In this document: piece by piece, positions 5,772-13,482 of the stretch
How positions within the stretch are numbered: the stretch's first letter is position 1
Layout: each line of letters begins with the position of its first letter
Source: a virus
Direction: 5' to 3' (one strand)
Length of the DNA stretch: 23,235 nt
Virus record (IMG/VR): IMGVR_UViG_3300033146_005163
Location: 1-23,235 of that record
Translations under genes and position numbers: made by a program
The notes under the pieces: generated by a model
Told to the model about the DNA's origin: nothing
The model's input: the letters and a program-made list of their open reading frames with translations, nothing else
Databases searched by the model: none

Positions 5772-6254
5772 ATGAAACAAGAATTTACAAGCTCAACAGG
5801 CGCAACATGGGAACGACCCGAACCTAAAAACGGTCTGGTTTTTTCCCTGCCTGAAGGCAGTCGGGAAACGATAGCAGATAACGGGATCATCCGTTTTAAT
5901 GAAAGACTGTATGCAGTCCCCAGGGGAGCAGATCAGAATGAAGACTGCTTCTGGGCAATAGAGTCGGATCCGGAGCATAATGCCATAAGAATTTATCATT
6001 GGTATGGCGGTTTTATAGGTGAACAGATGCCTGTGTCGGCTTCGGAAATCCCGGAGCTTGAAGCTGAGACCGTGGATATTCCTGTGGAGATGTTCACAGC
6101 CATTATGGAAAATGCCCTCACAATTAAAAGCTGTCTGTCAGACTGGGACCCGCAGAGCCTTGCGGAAAAATCATCCGGGACAATAGCAATATGCGCGGCC
6201 CGGAATATTTGCGAGTACATGGAGAATATGAAACCCGACGAGGTAATCGTATGA
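5772..6254 (+). CDS. Unrecognised early phage protein
   Basis: 160 residues from ATG 5772 behind AAAGGAGA. The protein is acidic, with several aromatic-rich strands (FWAIESDP, IRIYHWYGGF) and a helical C-terminal third containing CLSDWDP and ICAARNICEYMENM. Nothing identifies a family. Its stop overlaps the start of the next gene (ATGA at 6251-6254), so the two are translationally coupled. Confidence 0.78.
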   Translation: MKQEFTSSTGATWERPEPKNGLVFSLPEGSRETIADNGIIRFNERLYAVPRGADQNEDCFWAIESDPEHNAIRIYHWYGGFIGEQMPVSASEIPELEAETVDIPVEMFTAIMENALTIKSCLSDWDPQSLAEKSSGTIAICAARNICEYMENMKPDEVIV

Positions 6255-6550
6255 AAAAAATTCTTACATCTATATTGGCAGGGTCTCTTCTGATAGCCGG
6301 CACAGTATTTTCAGCAGAGCTTAAGGTCCGGGTAATTATAGACGGGAATCCTGTGCCGGTTGCAGCCTATCTTTCGGAGATCACAGAGGATGCGCCGCCA
6401 ACAAGACCGGAACAGGAAGCAGATCCGGAAAAGATAACCTTAAACAGCAACGGGCAGTATCAGCTTAATCTGTACGGGGTTACATTCAGAGATCTTGCGG
6501 ATGTTATCAAAATATTAAGGGAAATGACCGGCAAGGATGAAAACAAGTAA
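6251..6550 (+). CDS. Small exported protein with signal peptide
   Basis: 99 residues from ATG 6251, which overlaps the previous stop. A longer frame from 6191 exists, but it would place the signal sequence internally, so 6251 is preferred. MKKILTSILAGSLLIAGTVFSA is a textbook Sec signal (KK, hydrophobic core, likely cleavage after VFSA). The mature part of about 77 residues is unrecognised; it begins with a short strand (LKVRVIIDGNPVPVA) and ends with a helix. A periplasmic phage protein in the early region may act on the lysogen's envelope, for example in exclusion; that is inference. Confidence 0.8.
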   Translation: MKKILTSILAGSLLIAGTVFSAELKVRVIIDGNPVPVAAYLSEITEDAPPTRPEQEADPEKITLNSNGQYQLNLYGVTFRDLADVIKILREMTGKDENK

Positions 6551-6583
6551 AAAAACCTGCGGGGGCAGAGACGCCTCCGCAGG
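6550..6583 (-). terminator. Minus-strand terminator-like hairpin in early operon
   Basis: CCTGCGGGGGC (6556-6566) pairs with GCCTCCGCAGG (6573-6583) with one G-T pair and a six-base loop. On the plus strand no T-run follows, but on the minus strand the hairpin is followed by TTTTTT (6555-6550). It would stop antisense transcription, while early plus-strand messages pass. On the plus strand it could instead stabilise the 3' end or separate two expression levels. Confidence 0.55.
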
Positions 6584-6663
6584 CGGAGAAAATAACGGGG
6601 TTAACCAGACCCCGCTCCAACAAACATAAATTTGAATATAACTTAAATAAAGGTAAAAGTCAA

Positions 6664-7410
6664 ATGCAGAATAACGTAGAGCTTTATCATGATGTTGAAG
6701 ACGGTTTGAGTCAGGAGGAACGGGATGTTTATATGGGCCATATAGCTTTTATTAAGCAAAATCTCAAAACCTTTTATGATGTGGGTATTAAGCTTGCGGA
6801 GATACGAGATAAACGGCTGTATCGTGAAAAATATATGAACTGGGAAGATTTTTGTGAAGAAGAGGTTGACCTTGCTAAAAGGTATGCTGACAGGCTGATA
6901 AGTTCGGCAATTACTATGGCTATTTTGAGAGCAGAAGACAAAACGGGGCCCAGTGGGCCCCAAACGGTTCCCATTTTACCAGCGAACGAAAGACAGCTTC
7001 GGCCGCTTGCGAAATTCTTAGACAATCCCCCTTTAATAATTAAAATCTGGAATTCCGTAGTATCACTGTCAGAGCAGACTGGCAGGAGCATTACATCTGC
7101 CCTGGTTGATGAGGCTGTCATCTTGTTTTTCCCTGTAAAAAAGCCTGGGAAGGAAGAATCCAAGCCGACCCAGGAACAACTCTGGAAGGAAATCGATGAT
7201 ATTCCTGCCGATTTAATGGGCATAAATATCGAACTTGCAAAACGGATCCAGGTAGAAATTGACCAGGACTTCCCAACTTCAAGCAGGCGGGCGATGGTTT
7301 TTCTTTTGGACTCCATGCGGTCTTATGTGAAATCCGGGAAAAAGGTAGTGGATGCCCTGGAGGAAAGACCTACTGAAAAGCAATTTCGTAAGCTTATAAG
7401 GATAAAGTAA
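6664..7410 (+). CDS. ParB/KorB-like DNA-binding early protein
   Basis: 248 residues from ATG 6664 (GGT-type site 9-10 bases upstream). Residues about 30-80 (YDVGIKLAEIRDKRLYREKY, NWEDFCEEEVDLAKRYADRL) follow the pattern LxEIRDxxLY...FEDYC...A..LI found in many phage and plasmid HTH proteins. LPANERQLRPLAKFL near residue 105 matches the ERQxRPL motif of the same ParB-like family. The C-terminal 90 residues are helical and basic. A GC-rich palindrome (6945-6961) encodes the TGPSGPQT linker between the two parts. Its job could be regulation or DNA organisation before transposition. It lacks the ParB CTPase motifs as far as can be read. Confidence 0.72.
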   Translation: MQNNVELYHDVEDGLSQEERDVYMGHIAFIKQNLKTFYDVGIKLAEIRDKRLYREKYMNWEDFCEEEVDLAKRYADRLISSAITMAILRAEDKTGPSGPQTVPILPANERQLRPLAKFLDNPPLIIKIWNSVVSLSEQTGRSITSALVDEAVILFFPVKKPGKEESKPTQEQLWKEIDDIPADLMGINIELAKRIQVEIDQDFPTSSRRAMVFLLDSMRSYVKSGKKVVDALEERPTEKQFRKLIRIK

Positions 7411-8279
7411 TGGGAAAATATATCATTTTCCGGGATTTTGAAACACATATGGATGAGGATGAAGACGGGCTGTTTGTATCCATTCCCCTTGACCTTATCC
7501 TGCAAAAAATTCCCAAGACCGGAAAGGCTGCTGTGTATCAGGATCAGGCTGCGGTGGAGCTGGAGTATGAAAGCCGGCTCCAGGGTGTTGAGTGGAGGCC
7601 GTGGATGGCACTGAACCTGCAGCAGACTAAAGACGGCAAACGGGCACTGAGCGCATATGCAAAGCTGCTCAGTGAGCTGGCAGGATTTCATAAAAAATAT
7701 GGGACAAAGGCAATGACTCGTGCTTTGAGAATGTGCTGGCAGCCCCGGCACGCCAACATTCCATATGTTCGGACAATCTTAAAAAATGATGCATTAGGGA
7801 AAGGGGAAGAACATCAAACCAGCCCTGCTGCATCCTCCTGGAAAGAAGTTTTGTCTGCAATAAAGCATTTGGATGTTTGCTATAACAAGAAGTTTACAGA
7901 CCCGAAAATACAGCCTGTTATTCAGAAAATGGGGGGCTGGGATTCATTCCGGGGGCAGACAACAAAGGTGGTTACTTCCAGGAAACGGGATTTTTTTGAC
8001 TTTTATCTGACTTTTTCAGCAGCCGAACCGGTAGATCTGCATCGTGCACCCGGAATTTTGCAGGATCTGGCAGCGAAAATCATAAAGCCTGTTGAAAAGA
8101 AAAAGATTATCCCCATTAAATCCTTCAAGAGAAAACCCAGGGGAAGGGATACAAAAGTAGCTATTAGGGACGTAATCCAGGCTGGAGATACCCGCGGAAT
8201 GGCAGTGTTTCAGCGTGAATACCCCACAAGATATGCGGAGGTTCAAAATGAGCTGGCTAAGCTACAAGGAAATGGCTAA
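7410..8279 (+). CDS. Unrecognised early protein preceding the transposase
   Basis: 289 residues. ATG 7410 overlaps the TAA of the previous gene (TAATG), indicating coupled translation. The protein has an acidic N-terminus (HMDEDEDGLF), a helical middle with WRPWMALNLQQTKDGKRAL and RALRMCWQPRHANIPYVRTI, and a basic C-terminus (KSFKRKPRGRDTKVAIRD) that could bind DNA. No family is recognised. Its 3' end overlaps the transposase start by 32 bases, which ties its expression to transposition; it may be an accessory factor. Confidence 0.8.
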   Translation: MGKYIIFRDFETHMDEDEDGLFVSIPLDLILQKIPKTGKAAVYQDQAAVELEYESRLQGVEWRPWMALNLQQTKDGKRALSAYAKLLSELAGFHKKYGTKAMTRALRMCWQPRHANIPYVRTILKNDALGKGEEHQTSPAASSWKEVLSAIKHLDVCYNKKFTDPKIQPVIQKMGGWDSFRGQTTKVVTSRKRDFFDFYLTFSAAEPVDLHRAPGILQDLAAKIIKPVEKKKIIPIKSFKRKPRGRDTKVAIRDVIQAGDTRGMAVFQREYPTRYAEVQNELAKLQGNG

Positions 8280-10107
8280 AAAACTAGACGTTTCTCAGCG
8301 TACTATAAAGCGCTGGGCAAAAGACCCGGAAAAACACGGACTGATAAAACGGGAAAAAGGATTCCATGAATCCGGACGGAACCGGATCCAATTGGCAAAA
8401 AAAACAGATCAACCGGTTGATGTCACCAAACAGATGAATATAAAACCGGAAGATATCCACCTGGCTCCCAATGAGTACCAGTTTGACCACTTCCTCTATA
8501 AGAAATTATTGGGGAAAACAGGGGATAACCTCCGCCAGGCTCGCAGATATTATACCCGTAAATTCAGGGAAACCGGGGAAGTTCCTGAGTCTTTGAAAGT
8601 GGTTGATGGGCGGAGTGTTAATGGCGGGAATGGCAGGGGTTCTGCCATAACCCCGGAAATAGAACAGAGATTCTGCGAAATGGTCAGGGCTTCGGCAATG
8701 GCTGACCCGTCTGATCCTAATTTTATGACCCAGAGATTACGGAAGATAGTAAATTATCGGCGCCGGCTTTTAGGTGAGTTCCCAGGTGTAGAGATCTCAA
8801 AGCACGGGCTGGGGAATCTGGTTAAAAAACACAGGCTCAGGGGCTTTATGAATCGGGCCGACTATGACGAGGAGAACATCAGCAAGAAAGTTACGTACTT
8901 CAATCCTGAACCGGTATTGGGTCTTATCCAGATGGACGGTTCAACCTTGAAATGGCTTGAAATGAGGGATGATAAAGGCGTGTTCCGGCAGCCTATTGTC
9001 ATTGAATTTTTTGACACAGGCTCCAGGAACCTGCTGGCTATGGATTTATATTCCTCGGAATCATCTGCAAATTCCGTTGATATTTTTTCTAAGTTTCTAA
9101 AGGCCACGCCCTTTCCTCTCCAAAAAGTCAAGATCAGGCCGGACAATGCCCCGGGATTTTTAAATTTAAAGCGTCCTATTCATCACCTAAACCGTAAATA
9201 TTCCATGCCCGACCGGTTTTACATGGATCCGGATTTTGCCAGGGTCAGAGCGCCAAAACATAAGGTGCATCTTGAAAGTTCACACAGGGCATTGCATAAT
9301 TTCGAGGATCACATCATCCATACGTTATCAGATAAGATTCTGGAACGACGCCAGGGCGTGAAGTTCGTAAATAACAAGCGTATAACAGGCACTATAACAC
9401 GCCTGGACATGACAATATCTGACCTGGCAGCAACCGGGCTTATTGAAAAATACAGGGTTGAACATAATGAAAAAATGCACAACTTCACTGAAGGCGGGCG
9501 CACCGGCTGCAAGTGGAGACCTGCTGAAAAGCTGGCAGATTTCCTAAAAGGCCGAGAATGCATCCAATTTACAGATGAAGATATAAAAGAGTTCAAGCTG
9601 TACGGGTACCCGAAAAGCAATGTCCGAACTATTCAGAACGATGGCACATTTCAGTATAATAGCCGGCGATGGCAGGTTGTTTCTGCTGAGGCTGATAATT
9701 TTAAAGGTGTTAAGACAAAGGTCAAGCTGTCGGAAGTTGACGGGGAAGTTTATCTATTCGGCCCGTCATCCGATGGCATAATGCTGGGCAAAGCGGCGGC
9801 GGTGGGTGAGTCCGTGGCACCAAGAAAAATAACTATAAATGCTGAAAAACGGCTGAAAGCCAATGAGTTTGAAATGATCTGCAAATATCTGCAAGAGTGT
9901 GAAATGCGCATAAATGCAGACCGGGTGCTGGGTATGTACAATCAGGGCCTGACCTTAAAAACTGCTGTGGAAATATATGCAGCCAATAAAGAACGCTATG
10001 AAAGCAAACAAAACCCCATGATCGTGTTTAACCTGTTCATCAGCGACTGGGGCCGGGAAATGGAAAAGGGGCACAAGGTCCTGCCGTATGCCAACCTGGG
10101 GAATTAA
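8248..10107 (+). CDS. Mu A-type DDE transposase
   Basis: 619 residues from ATG 8248, seven bases after GGAGG (8236-8240). A GTG at 8215 lies further inside the previous gene and is less likely. Residues about 3-45 form a MerR/HTH-like domain (YKEMAKKLDVSQRTIKRWAK). The RNase H-fold core carries the catalytic triad: D in IQMDGSTLKW (about 230), D in KIRPDNAPGF (about 299) and E in VHLESSHRAL (about 343). A beta-barrel and helical tail follow, as in MuA (663 residues). The enzyme binds the phage ends and carries out strand transfer for integration and replicative transposition. It is followed after nine bases by the ATPase that delivers target DNA. Confidence 0.95.
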   Translation: MSWLSYKEMAKKLDVSQRTIKRWAKDPEKHGLIKREKGFHESGRNRIQLAKKTDQPVDVTKQMNIKPEDIHLAPNEYQFDHFLYKKLLGKTGDNLRQARRYYTRKFRETGEVPESLKVVDGRSVNGGNGRGSAITPEIEQRFCEMVRASAMADPSDPNFMTQRLRKIVNYRRRLLGEFPGVEISKHGLGNLVKKHRLRGFMNRADYDEENISKKVTYFNPEPVLGLIQMDGSTLKWLEMRDDKGVFRQPIVIEFFDTGSRNLLAMDLYSSESSANSVDIFSKFLKATPFPLQKVKIRPDNAPGFLNLKRPIHHLNRKYSMPDRFYMDPDFARVRAPKHKVHLESSHRALHNFEDHIIHTLSDKILERRQGVKFVNNKRITGTITRLDMTISDLAATGLIEKYRVEHNEKMHNFTEGGRTGCKWRPAEKLADFLKGRECIQFTDEDIKEFKLYGYPKSNVRTIQNDGTFQYNSRRWQVVSAEADNFKGVKTKVKLSEVDGEVYLFGPSSDGIMLGKAAAVGESVAPRKITINAEKRLKANEFEMICKYLQECEMRINADRVLGMYNQGLTLKTAVEIYAANKERYESKQNPMIVFNLFISDWGREMEKGHKVLPYANLGN

Positions 10108-10116
10108 GGAGAAAGC

Positions 10117-10785
10117 ATGAAAAAGAAATTTATAAAGGATGCTCAACGGGAAATGGCTTTGAATGCCGTATATAACAGGATGCGCCGCGGCAAAAGCTCC
10201 ATGATACTGGCAGAATACGGGCATGGGAAAACAAGCCTTCTGCAGATGCTCCGCCCCAGAAAAAAGAAGCTGGTCTGGGTAGAGTCCCTGGGAGGAGTTC
10301 ATCATATCCTGGCTGAAATACTAAGCCAGGTAGCTTATGAATGTGACCCGAAAGCTCACTTGAAAATGAAGCACCTTTCCGAAATCCGTAAATATTGTGC
10401 AGGGAATGCAATTGTTATTATTGATGAATGTAACGATCTTCAACCGGTTGTCTGGCCGTATTTAAAAAGAATCATGGACGCAGGGGTGCCCATACTCCTG
10501 GCAGGGCTGCCCAAGGTTAAGTATTTTCTCCGGGAAAAACATGGGGATATACTGAGCCGGCTAAAAATTATTGACCTGCAAAGTGTTGGGGTTGATGACT
10601 TTAAAAAGAAGTTCGTTATCTTTGAACCGGAAGCCATTGATGTGGTTTATGGGGAGTCAGGCGGAAATATGCGGCGCATGGAAGAGCTGATTGATGACTG
10701 CATTGATAAATTTGAAGAGATTAACAAGGGCCTGGAAACGAAAATGGACAGGATAAGCATTGATATTGTTGCGATGTTTATCTAA
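10117..10785 (+). CDS. Mu B-like AAA+ ATPase, transposition target protein
   Basis: 222 residues from ATG 10117 behind AAGGAGA. Walker A is AEYGHGKTS (residues 32-40), Walker B is AIVIIDEC (98-105), and LLAGLP (127-132) is the sensor 1 strand. This is the AAA_22-type layout of MuB and related transposon ATPases. MuB has 312 residues; here the N-terminal HTH part is absent and the ATPase core starts almost at once, as in many Mu-like phages. It selects target DNA, activates the transposase and protects nearby phage DNA from reinsertion. It is translationally close to the transposase. Confidence 0.93.
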   Translation: MKKKFIKDAQREMALNAVYNRMRRGKSSMILAEYGHGKTSLLQMLRPRKKKLVWVESLGGVHHILAEILSQVAYECDPKAHLKMKHLSEIRKYCAGNAIVIIDECNDLQPVVWPYLKRIMDAGVPILLAGLPKVKYFLREKHGDILSRLKIIDLQSVGVDDFKKKFVIFEPEAIDVVYGESGGNMRRMEELIDDCIDKFEEINKGLETKMDRISIDIVAMFI

Positions 10786-10803
10786 TTTTTAAAGGAGAAA
10801 CCA

Positions 10804-11331
10804 ATGAACATAAACAAAGCGCAAATAGCCAAAATCCACTATGCCCGCAATTTTCTGAGCATGGATGATAAGGGATACAGGAAATTCCTTGAAAAATTTG
10901 AGGTCATTTCCTCTTTGGATCTGGAAAAATCACAGTTCGGTCAGGTCATGTCTGAATTTTGCAAGCTGGGGTTTGTGGATCCTCTGGGCGAGATGATCGT
11001 AAGTCTGGAGAGTATTATCGGTCAGCCTGTCCCTGAAAAACAACGGGGAATGTTTGAGATAATGGCTGCCCATCTGGTGAAAATAGACAAACTCTGGGAC
11101 TATGCCAACGCCATTGCAAAGAAGCGGTTTAAGGTTGCTCATATTATCCAATGCTCTCACACCCAGCTTTACAGCATAAACGGCAACCTGATGAGACACA
11201 GAAATAACGGCAAAACTGCCGGAATATATGCAAAGAATGTAGTTAAATTTAAAGATCTCAAAAAAAAGGAACGTAAAAATGCCAAAAAAAAACGACAGAC
11301 AGAAGCCGGACACGCTAGCACATATAGCTGA
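10804..11331 (+). CDS. GemA-like protein (Mu gp16 family, DUF1018)
   Basis: 175 residues from ATG 10804 behind AAAGGAGA. The N-terminal half matches the gp16/GemA family: KAQIAKIHYARNFLSMDD, YRKFLEKF and the short helical region ending in EFCKLGF. The C-terminal 40 residues are very Lys-rich (KDLKKKERKNAKKKRQTE) and overlap the next gene by 53 bases in another frame. In Mu, GemA affects host gene expression and DNA supercoiling and is needed in the early phase. Here it links the transposition genes to Gam. Confidence 0.88.
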   Translation: MNINKAQIAKIHYARNFLSMDDKGYRKFLEKFEVISSLDLEKSQFGQVMSEFCKLGFVDPLGEMIVSLESIIGQPVPEKQRGMFEIMAAHLVKIDKLWDYANAIAKKRFKVAHIIQCSHTQLYSINGNLMRHRNNGKTAGIYAKNVVKFKDLKKKERKNAKKKRQTEAGHASTYS

Positions 11332-11794
11332 TTTTAACGAGGCTGATGAGGCCCTGAAGGAGCTGGCTTTTATCATGGGTAAGCTGGATGCCATTGATAA
11401 GAACATGAACGAACGAATAGCAGGCATAAAAAGCAAAGCAGTAGCAGATGCAGCGCCTATAAAAACCAGGAAAAAAGCCCTGGAGACTGCGCTGGAGGCT
11501 TTTGGAAAATACAATAAATCATTGTTTGAACTGAAACGGAGCAAAGAATTAATGTACGGAACCCTTGGTTTCAGGAAGGCAACAAAATTAAAACCTGTAC
11601 CAAAAACAACCTGGGCGCAGATCCTTGTGGATGTTATTGAAAAAAATATCATCAAAGCCCTGAAAATTAAAAAAGCCCTGAACAAAGAAGAACTTGAAAC
11701 CTGGACTGATGAGGACCTTGGCAAGATCAGTGTGCGCCGGGTAGAGGTAGACGGGTTCTGGTTTGAAGTAGAACGTGAAACGGTAAAAAGTTGA
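11279..11794 (+). CDS. Gam-like host nuclease inhibitor (DNA end binding)
   Basis: 171 residues from ATG 11279; AAGGAA lies nine bases upstream, inside the GemA gene. Length matches Mu Gam (174). A long antiparallel helical pair is evident (ELAFIMGKLDAIDKNMNERI with ETALEAFGKYNKSLFELKRS), followed by the conserved GTLGFRKATKLKPV and WAQILVDVIEK, and a terminal strand WFEVERE. Gam is the phage Ku-like protein that binds free double-strand ends and shields them from exonuclease. Confidence 0.92.
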   Translation: MPKKNDRQKPDTLAHIADFNEADEALKELAFIMGKLDAIDKNMNERIAGIKSKAVADAAPIKTRKKALETALEAFGKYNKSLFELKRSKELMYGTLGFRKATKLKPVPKTTWAQILVDVIEKNIIKALKIKKALNKEELETWTDEDLGKISVRRVEVDGFWFEVERETVKS

Positions 11795-11810
11795 GTTTGG
11801 CAGGTGTACA

Positions 11811-11990
11811 ATGAACACTCGAACCCGAATATATAAACGCAGACCGGATATAAAAATAAATGCCCTGTACTGCCCAGACTGCGGCAAAGTCGTTGGGGAA
11901 TGTGAGGGGTTCAGCAGGTCTTTGTGCAAGTGCAAGCGGTGCGGGAAATGGGTATTATTTGAAAAAAAAGTAATATTGGAGGAATCATGA
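11811..11990 (+). CDS. 59-residue zinc-ribbon protein
   Basis: ATG 11811 to TGA 11988-11990. A weak GGTG site lies upstream (11802-11806). Two cysteine knuckles are clear: YCPDCGKVVG and LCKCKRCGKW, spaced about 20 residues apart, with basic residues at both ends. This is a zinc ribbon of the kind found in small phage proteins that contact nucleic acid or RNA polymerase. In Mu-like phages a Com-like zinc protein controls mom translation, but similarity here is only in size and zinc knuckles. The stop overlaps the next ATG (ATGA). Confidence 0.72.
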   Translation: MNTRTRIYKRRPDIKINALYCPDCGKVVGECEGFSRSLCKCKRCGKWVLFEKKVILEES

Positions 11991-12187
11991 CCAGGGAACA
12001 GCAAGATGAATTTTTAGCGGAAATGGGCTATTGCGCCTATTCCAAATACACAGGCAATAAAAATTTTCAAGGTGGAGAAATGCCGAAATGGGGTAGCCTT
12101 CCTGAAAAAATACAAGGTGCATGGTGTGATGCTGCCGGGGCAATCCGTAGACGCGTCGTACAACACGGAATGGAAGGATGCGGCTGA
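11987..12187 (+). CDS. Small conserved phage protein
   Basis: 66 residues from ATG 11987, behind GGAGG (11978-11982) and overlapping the previous stop. The pattern YCAYSKYTGNKNFQG, MPKWGSLPEKIQGAW and CDAAGAIRRR follows a motif seen in many small phage proteins (tyrosine-rich helix, GKNF.G, MP.W..LP..I..AW). The function of that family is unknown. Its TGA overlaps the ATG of the next gene. Confidence 0.75.
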   Translation: MTREQQDEFLAEMGYCAYSKYTGNKNFQGGEMPKWGSLPEKIQGAWCDAAGAIRRRVVQHGMEGCG

Positions 12188-12465
12188 TGTCAACTCATTG
12201 GGGTTATCACTGCAAAACTTGCGGTGTTGATAGCGAAACCTGGCTAAACCACGGTGAATCAATATTAGAAGAAATCTATAAATTAGCACCTGAAATCAAT
12301 AGGATTAAAAGCAATGCCAGTTTTATTGAAATTGAAATCACAGTCAATTGTTCAAGCGTATATTGGGATGAAGAACACCCGCTGGAATGGCTGAAGGACC
12401 ATGAAGGGCATGACATCTGCCTGAAAAATGAATATGGAGAGATCAAAGAGTTCGATGCAGTATAG
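12187..12465 (+). CDS. Small protein with N-terminal CxxC pair
   Basis: 92 residues from ATG 12187 (TGATG overlap; AAGGA at 12173-12177, nine bases upstream). An in-frame ATG at 12178 is too close to that site. It opens with HWGYHCKTCGVDSETW, half of a zinc site, followed by a helix and the strand FIEIEITVN. The second half is acidic (WDEEHPLEWLKDHEGHDICL) and holds another Cys and several His that could complete a metal site. No family is recognised. Confidence 0.72.
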   Translation: MSTHWGYHCKTCGVDSETWLNHGESILEEIYKLAPEINRIKSNASFIEIEITVNCSSVYWDEEHPLEWLKDHEGHDICLKNEYGEIKEFDAV

Positions 12466-12484
12466 AACAAAAAGGACATAAATA

Positions 12485-12670
12485 ATGAAAAAAATATTAA
12501 TCATAACAACTCTTCTGCTCTGCTCATGCACCATGACCGCAGGGCCGGTAAGAATAACGATTACGCAGGAACAGGCTTTTAGGTTGTACAAAATAGCAGC
12601 AGGCAGCAGGGCCGCGGAAAAAGAAACAGCCGTTATAACAGCAGAAGGGTATGTAATAAGCGTGAAGTAA
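12485..12670 (+). CDS. Small predicted lipoprotein
   Basis: 61 residues from ATG 12485. MKKILIITTLLLCSC is a short lipoprotein-type signal, with a Cys at about residue 15 preceded by LCS, an acceptable lipobox. The mature part (about 45 residues) has no known domain. A second lipoprotein follows 25 bases downstream. Small paired lipoproteins near the early-late boundary can be spanin parts, but neither sequence shows enough to say so. Ribosome site is weak (AGGAC). Confidence 0.65.
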   Translation: MKKILIITTLLLCSCTMTAGPVRITITQEQAFRLYKIAAGSRAAEKETAVITAEGYVISVK

Positions 12671-12695
12671 TTGGAAAAAAGCAAAGGGAGATAAT

Positions 12696-13325
12696 ATGAA
12701 AAAAATAATACCGGCATTTTTAATTTGCTCAATGTGCCTTGGCTGTGCTCAGGGTAAAACTGTTAATCCAAATTATCAGGCATATGTCAACGCCTGTAAT
12801 CAGCAGGCACAGCAGGAAACCCAACCATTGCTCGACTTGCAGCTTCATGAAAACGGCACAATTAAAAGCATCCAGGTTTCACTGCAAGGCCAAAACAACC
12901 CAAATATTCAACCCTACAAAGAATCTCCCAATCCGGCCTGGGGTCTGCTGCAAACCACATTGTCAGTTGCGGCCCCTGTACTCGGGTCAGTCTGGAGCAT
13001 CCATGAATCCGGAAAGGCTTTTGCAAATGTCCTTAAGGCAGGCCAGGGGAGCAGCAGCAGTGTTATCACAAACAGCTACAACCAGGAAACTGAAACAACG
13101 ACAGGCTTCAACAAAACAGCAGATATCAACAGATCAACAAATGACAGCTTCAACCCTGTTGATAACTCCCAGCAAAACCCGGTCAGCAATGTTGATGAAT
13201 CAACAAATGAAAGCTTTAACCCTGTTGATAACTCCCAGCAGAACCCGGTCAGCAACGTTGATGAATCAATCAATGACAGCCAAAACCCTGATTATGAAAC
13301 ACCGGTTTATTTGATTGAACACTAA
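12696..13325 (+). CDS. Predicted lipoprotein with 22-residue tandem repeats
   Basis: 209 residues from ATG 12696 behind AAAGGGAGA. The signal is MKKIIPAFLICSMCLGC, with lipobox LGC at residues 15-17. Residues 18-80 are Gln/Asn-rich, then a hydrophobic stretch (GLLQTTLSVAAPVLGSVWSI) could be membrane-associated. The C-terminal third is a Ser/Asn/Gln-rich repeat region: a 22-residue unit containing SFNPVDNSQQNPVSNVDES occurs twice with the start of a third, encoded by 66-bp direct repeats. This is the last gene before the early-late gap. A role in the envelope, such as lysis or exclusion, is inference. Confidence 0.78.
   Translation: MKKIIPAFLICSMCLGCAQGKTVNPNYQAYVNACNQQAQQETQPLLDLQLHENGTIKSIQVSLQGQNNPNIQPYKESPNPAWGLLQTTLSVAAPVLGSVWSIHESGKAFANVLKAGQGSSSSVITNSYNQETETTTGFNKTADINRSTNDSFNPVDNSQQNPVSNVDESTNESFNPVDNSQQNPVSNVDESINDSQNPDYETPVYLIEH
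13134..13280 (+). repeat. 66-bp in-frame tandem repeats (two full, one partial)
   Basis: Units begin at 13134, 13200 and 13266 (the third only about 15 bases before it diverges). The two full units differ at a handful of third positions. The period is a multiple of three, so unit number can change without breaking the lipoprotein frame. Confidence 0.92.
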
Positions 13326-13346
13326 TAAAAACACTTGATTTATAAT
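13315..13346 (+). promoter_or_regulatory. Candidate activator-dependent late promoter
   Basis: An exact TATAAT lies at 13341-13346 in the gap between early and late genes. The nearest -35-like hexamer, TTGAAC at 13315-13320, is 20 bases away, too long for unaided sigma70. Good -10 boxes with poor -35 spacing are typical of Mu middle and late promoters that need Mor or C. No Mor/C homologue is visible in the window, so the call is tentative. Confidence 0.35.
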
Positions 13347-13426
13347 TGCAAAATGACTAAAGAATAAACATCATTATTTCAGCGCCCCAATAGCGGGCCT
13401 TGGTAAACTCACTCAGCGGCTCAAGC

Positions 13427-13462
13427 AGCCCTGATACCTGGCGACGGGTATCAGGGCTTTTT
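13427..13462 (+). terminator. Strong terminator directly before the late operon
   Basis: AGCCCTGATACC (13427-13438) and GGTATCAGGGCT (13447-13458) form a perfect 12-bp stem with an eight-base loop, followed by TTTTT and a second T-run at 13466-13470. The ribosome site of the first late gene begins at 13471, leaving no space for a promoter after the terminator. A short alternative pairing, GGCT 13418-13421 with AGCC 13427-13430, would compete with the stem. Confidence 0.9.
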
Positions 13463-13482
13463 GCGTTTTTAGGGAGGAAAAT

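Noticed and set aside
10930-11811. Long minus-strand ORF (293 codons)
   Set aside because: It is antisense to the well-supported GemA and Gam genes and reads as Ser/Phe-rich shadow protein.
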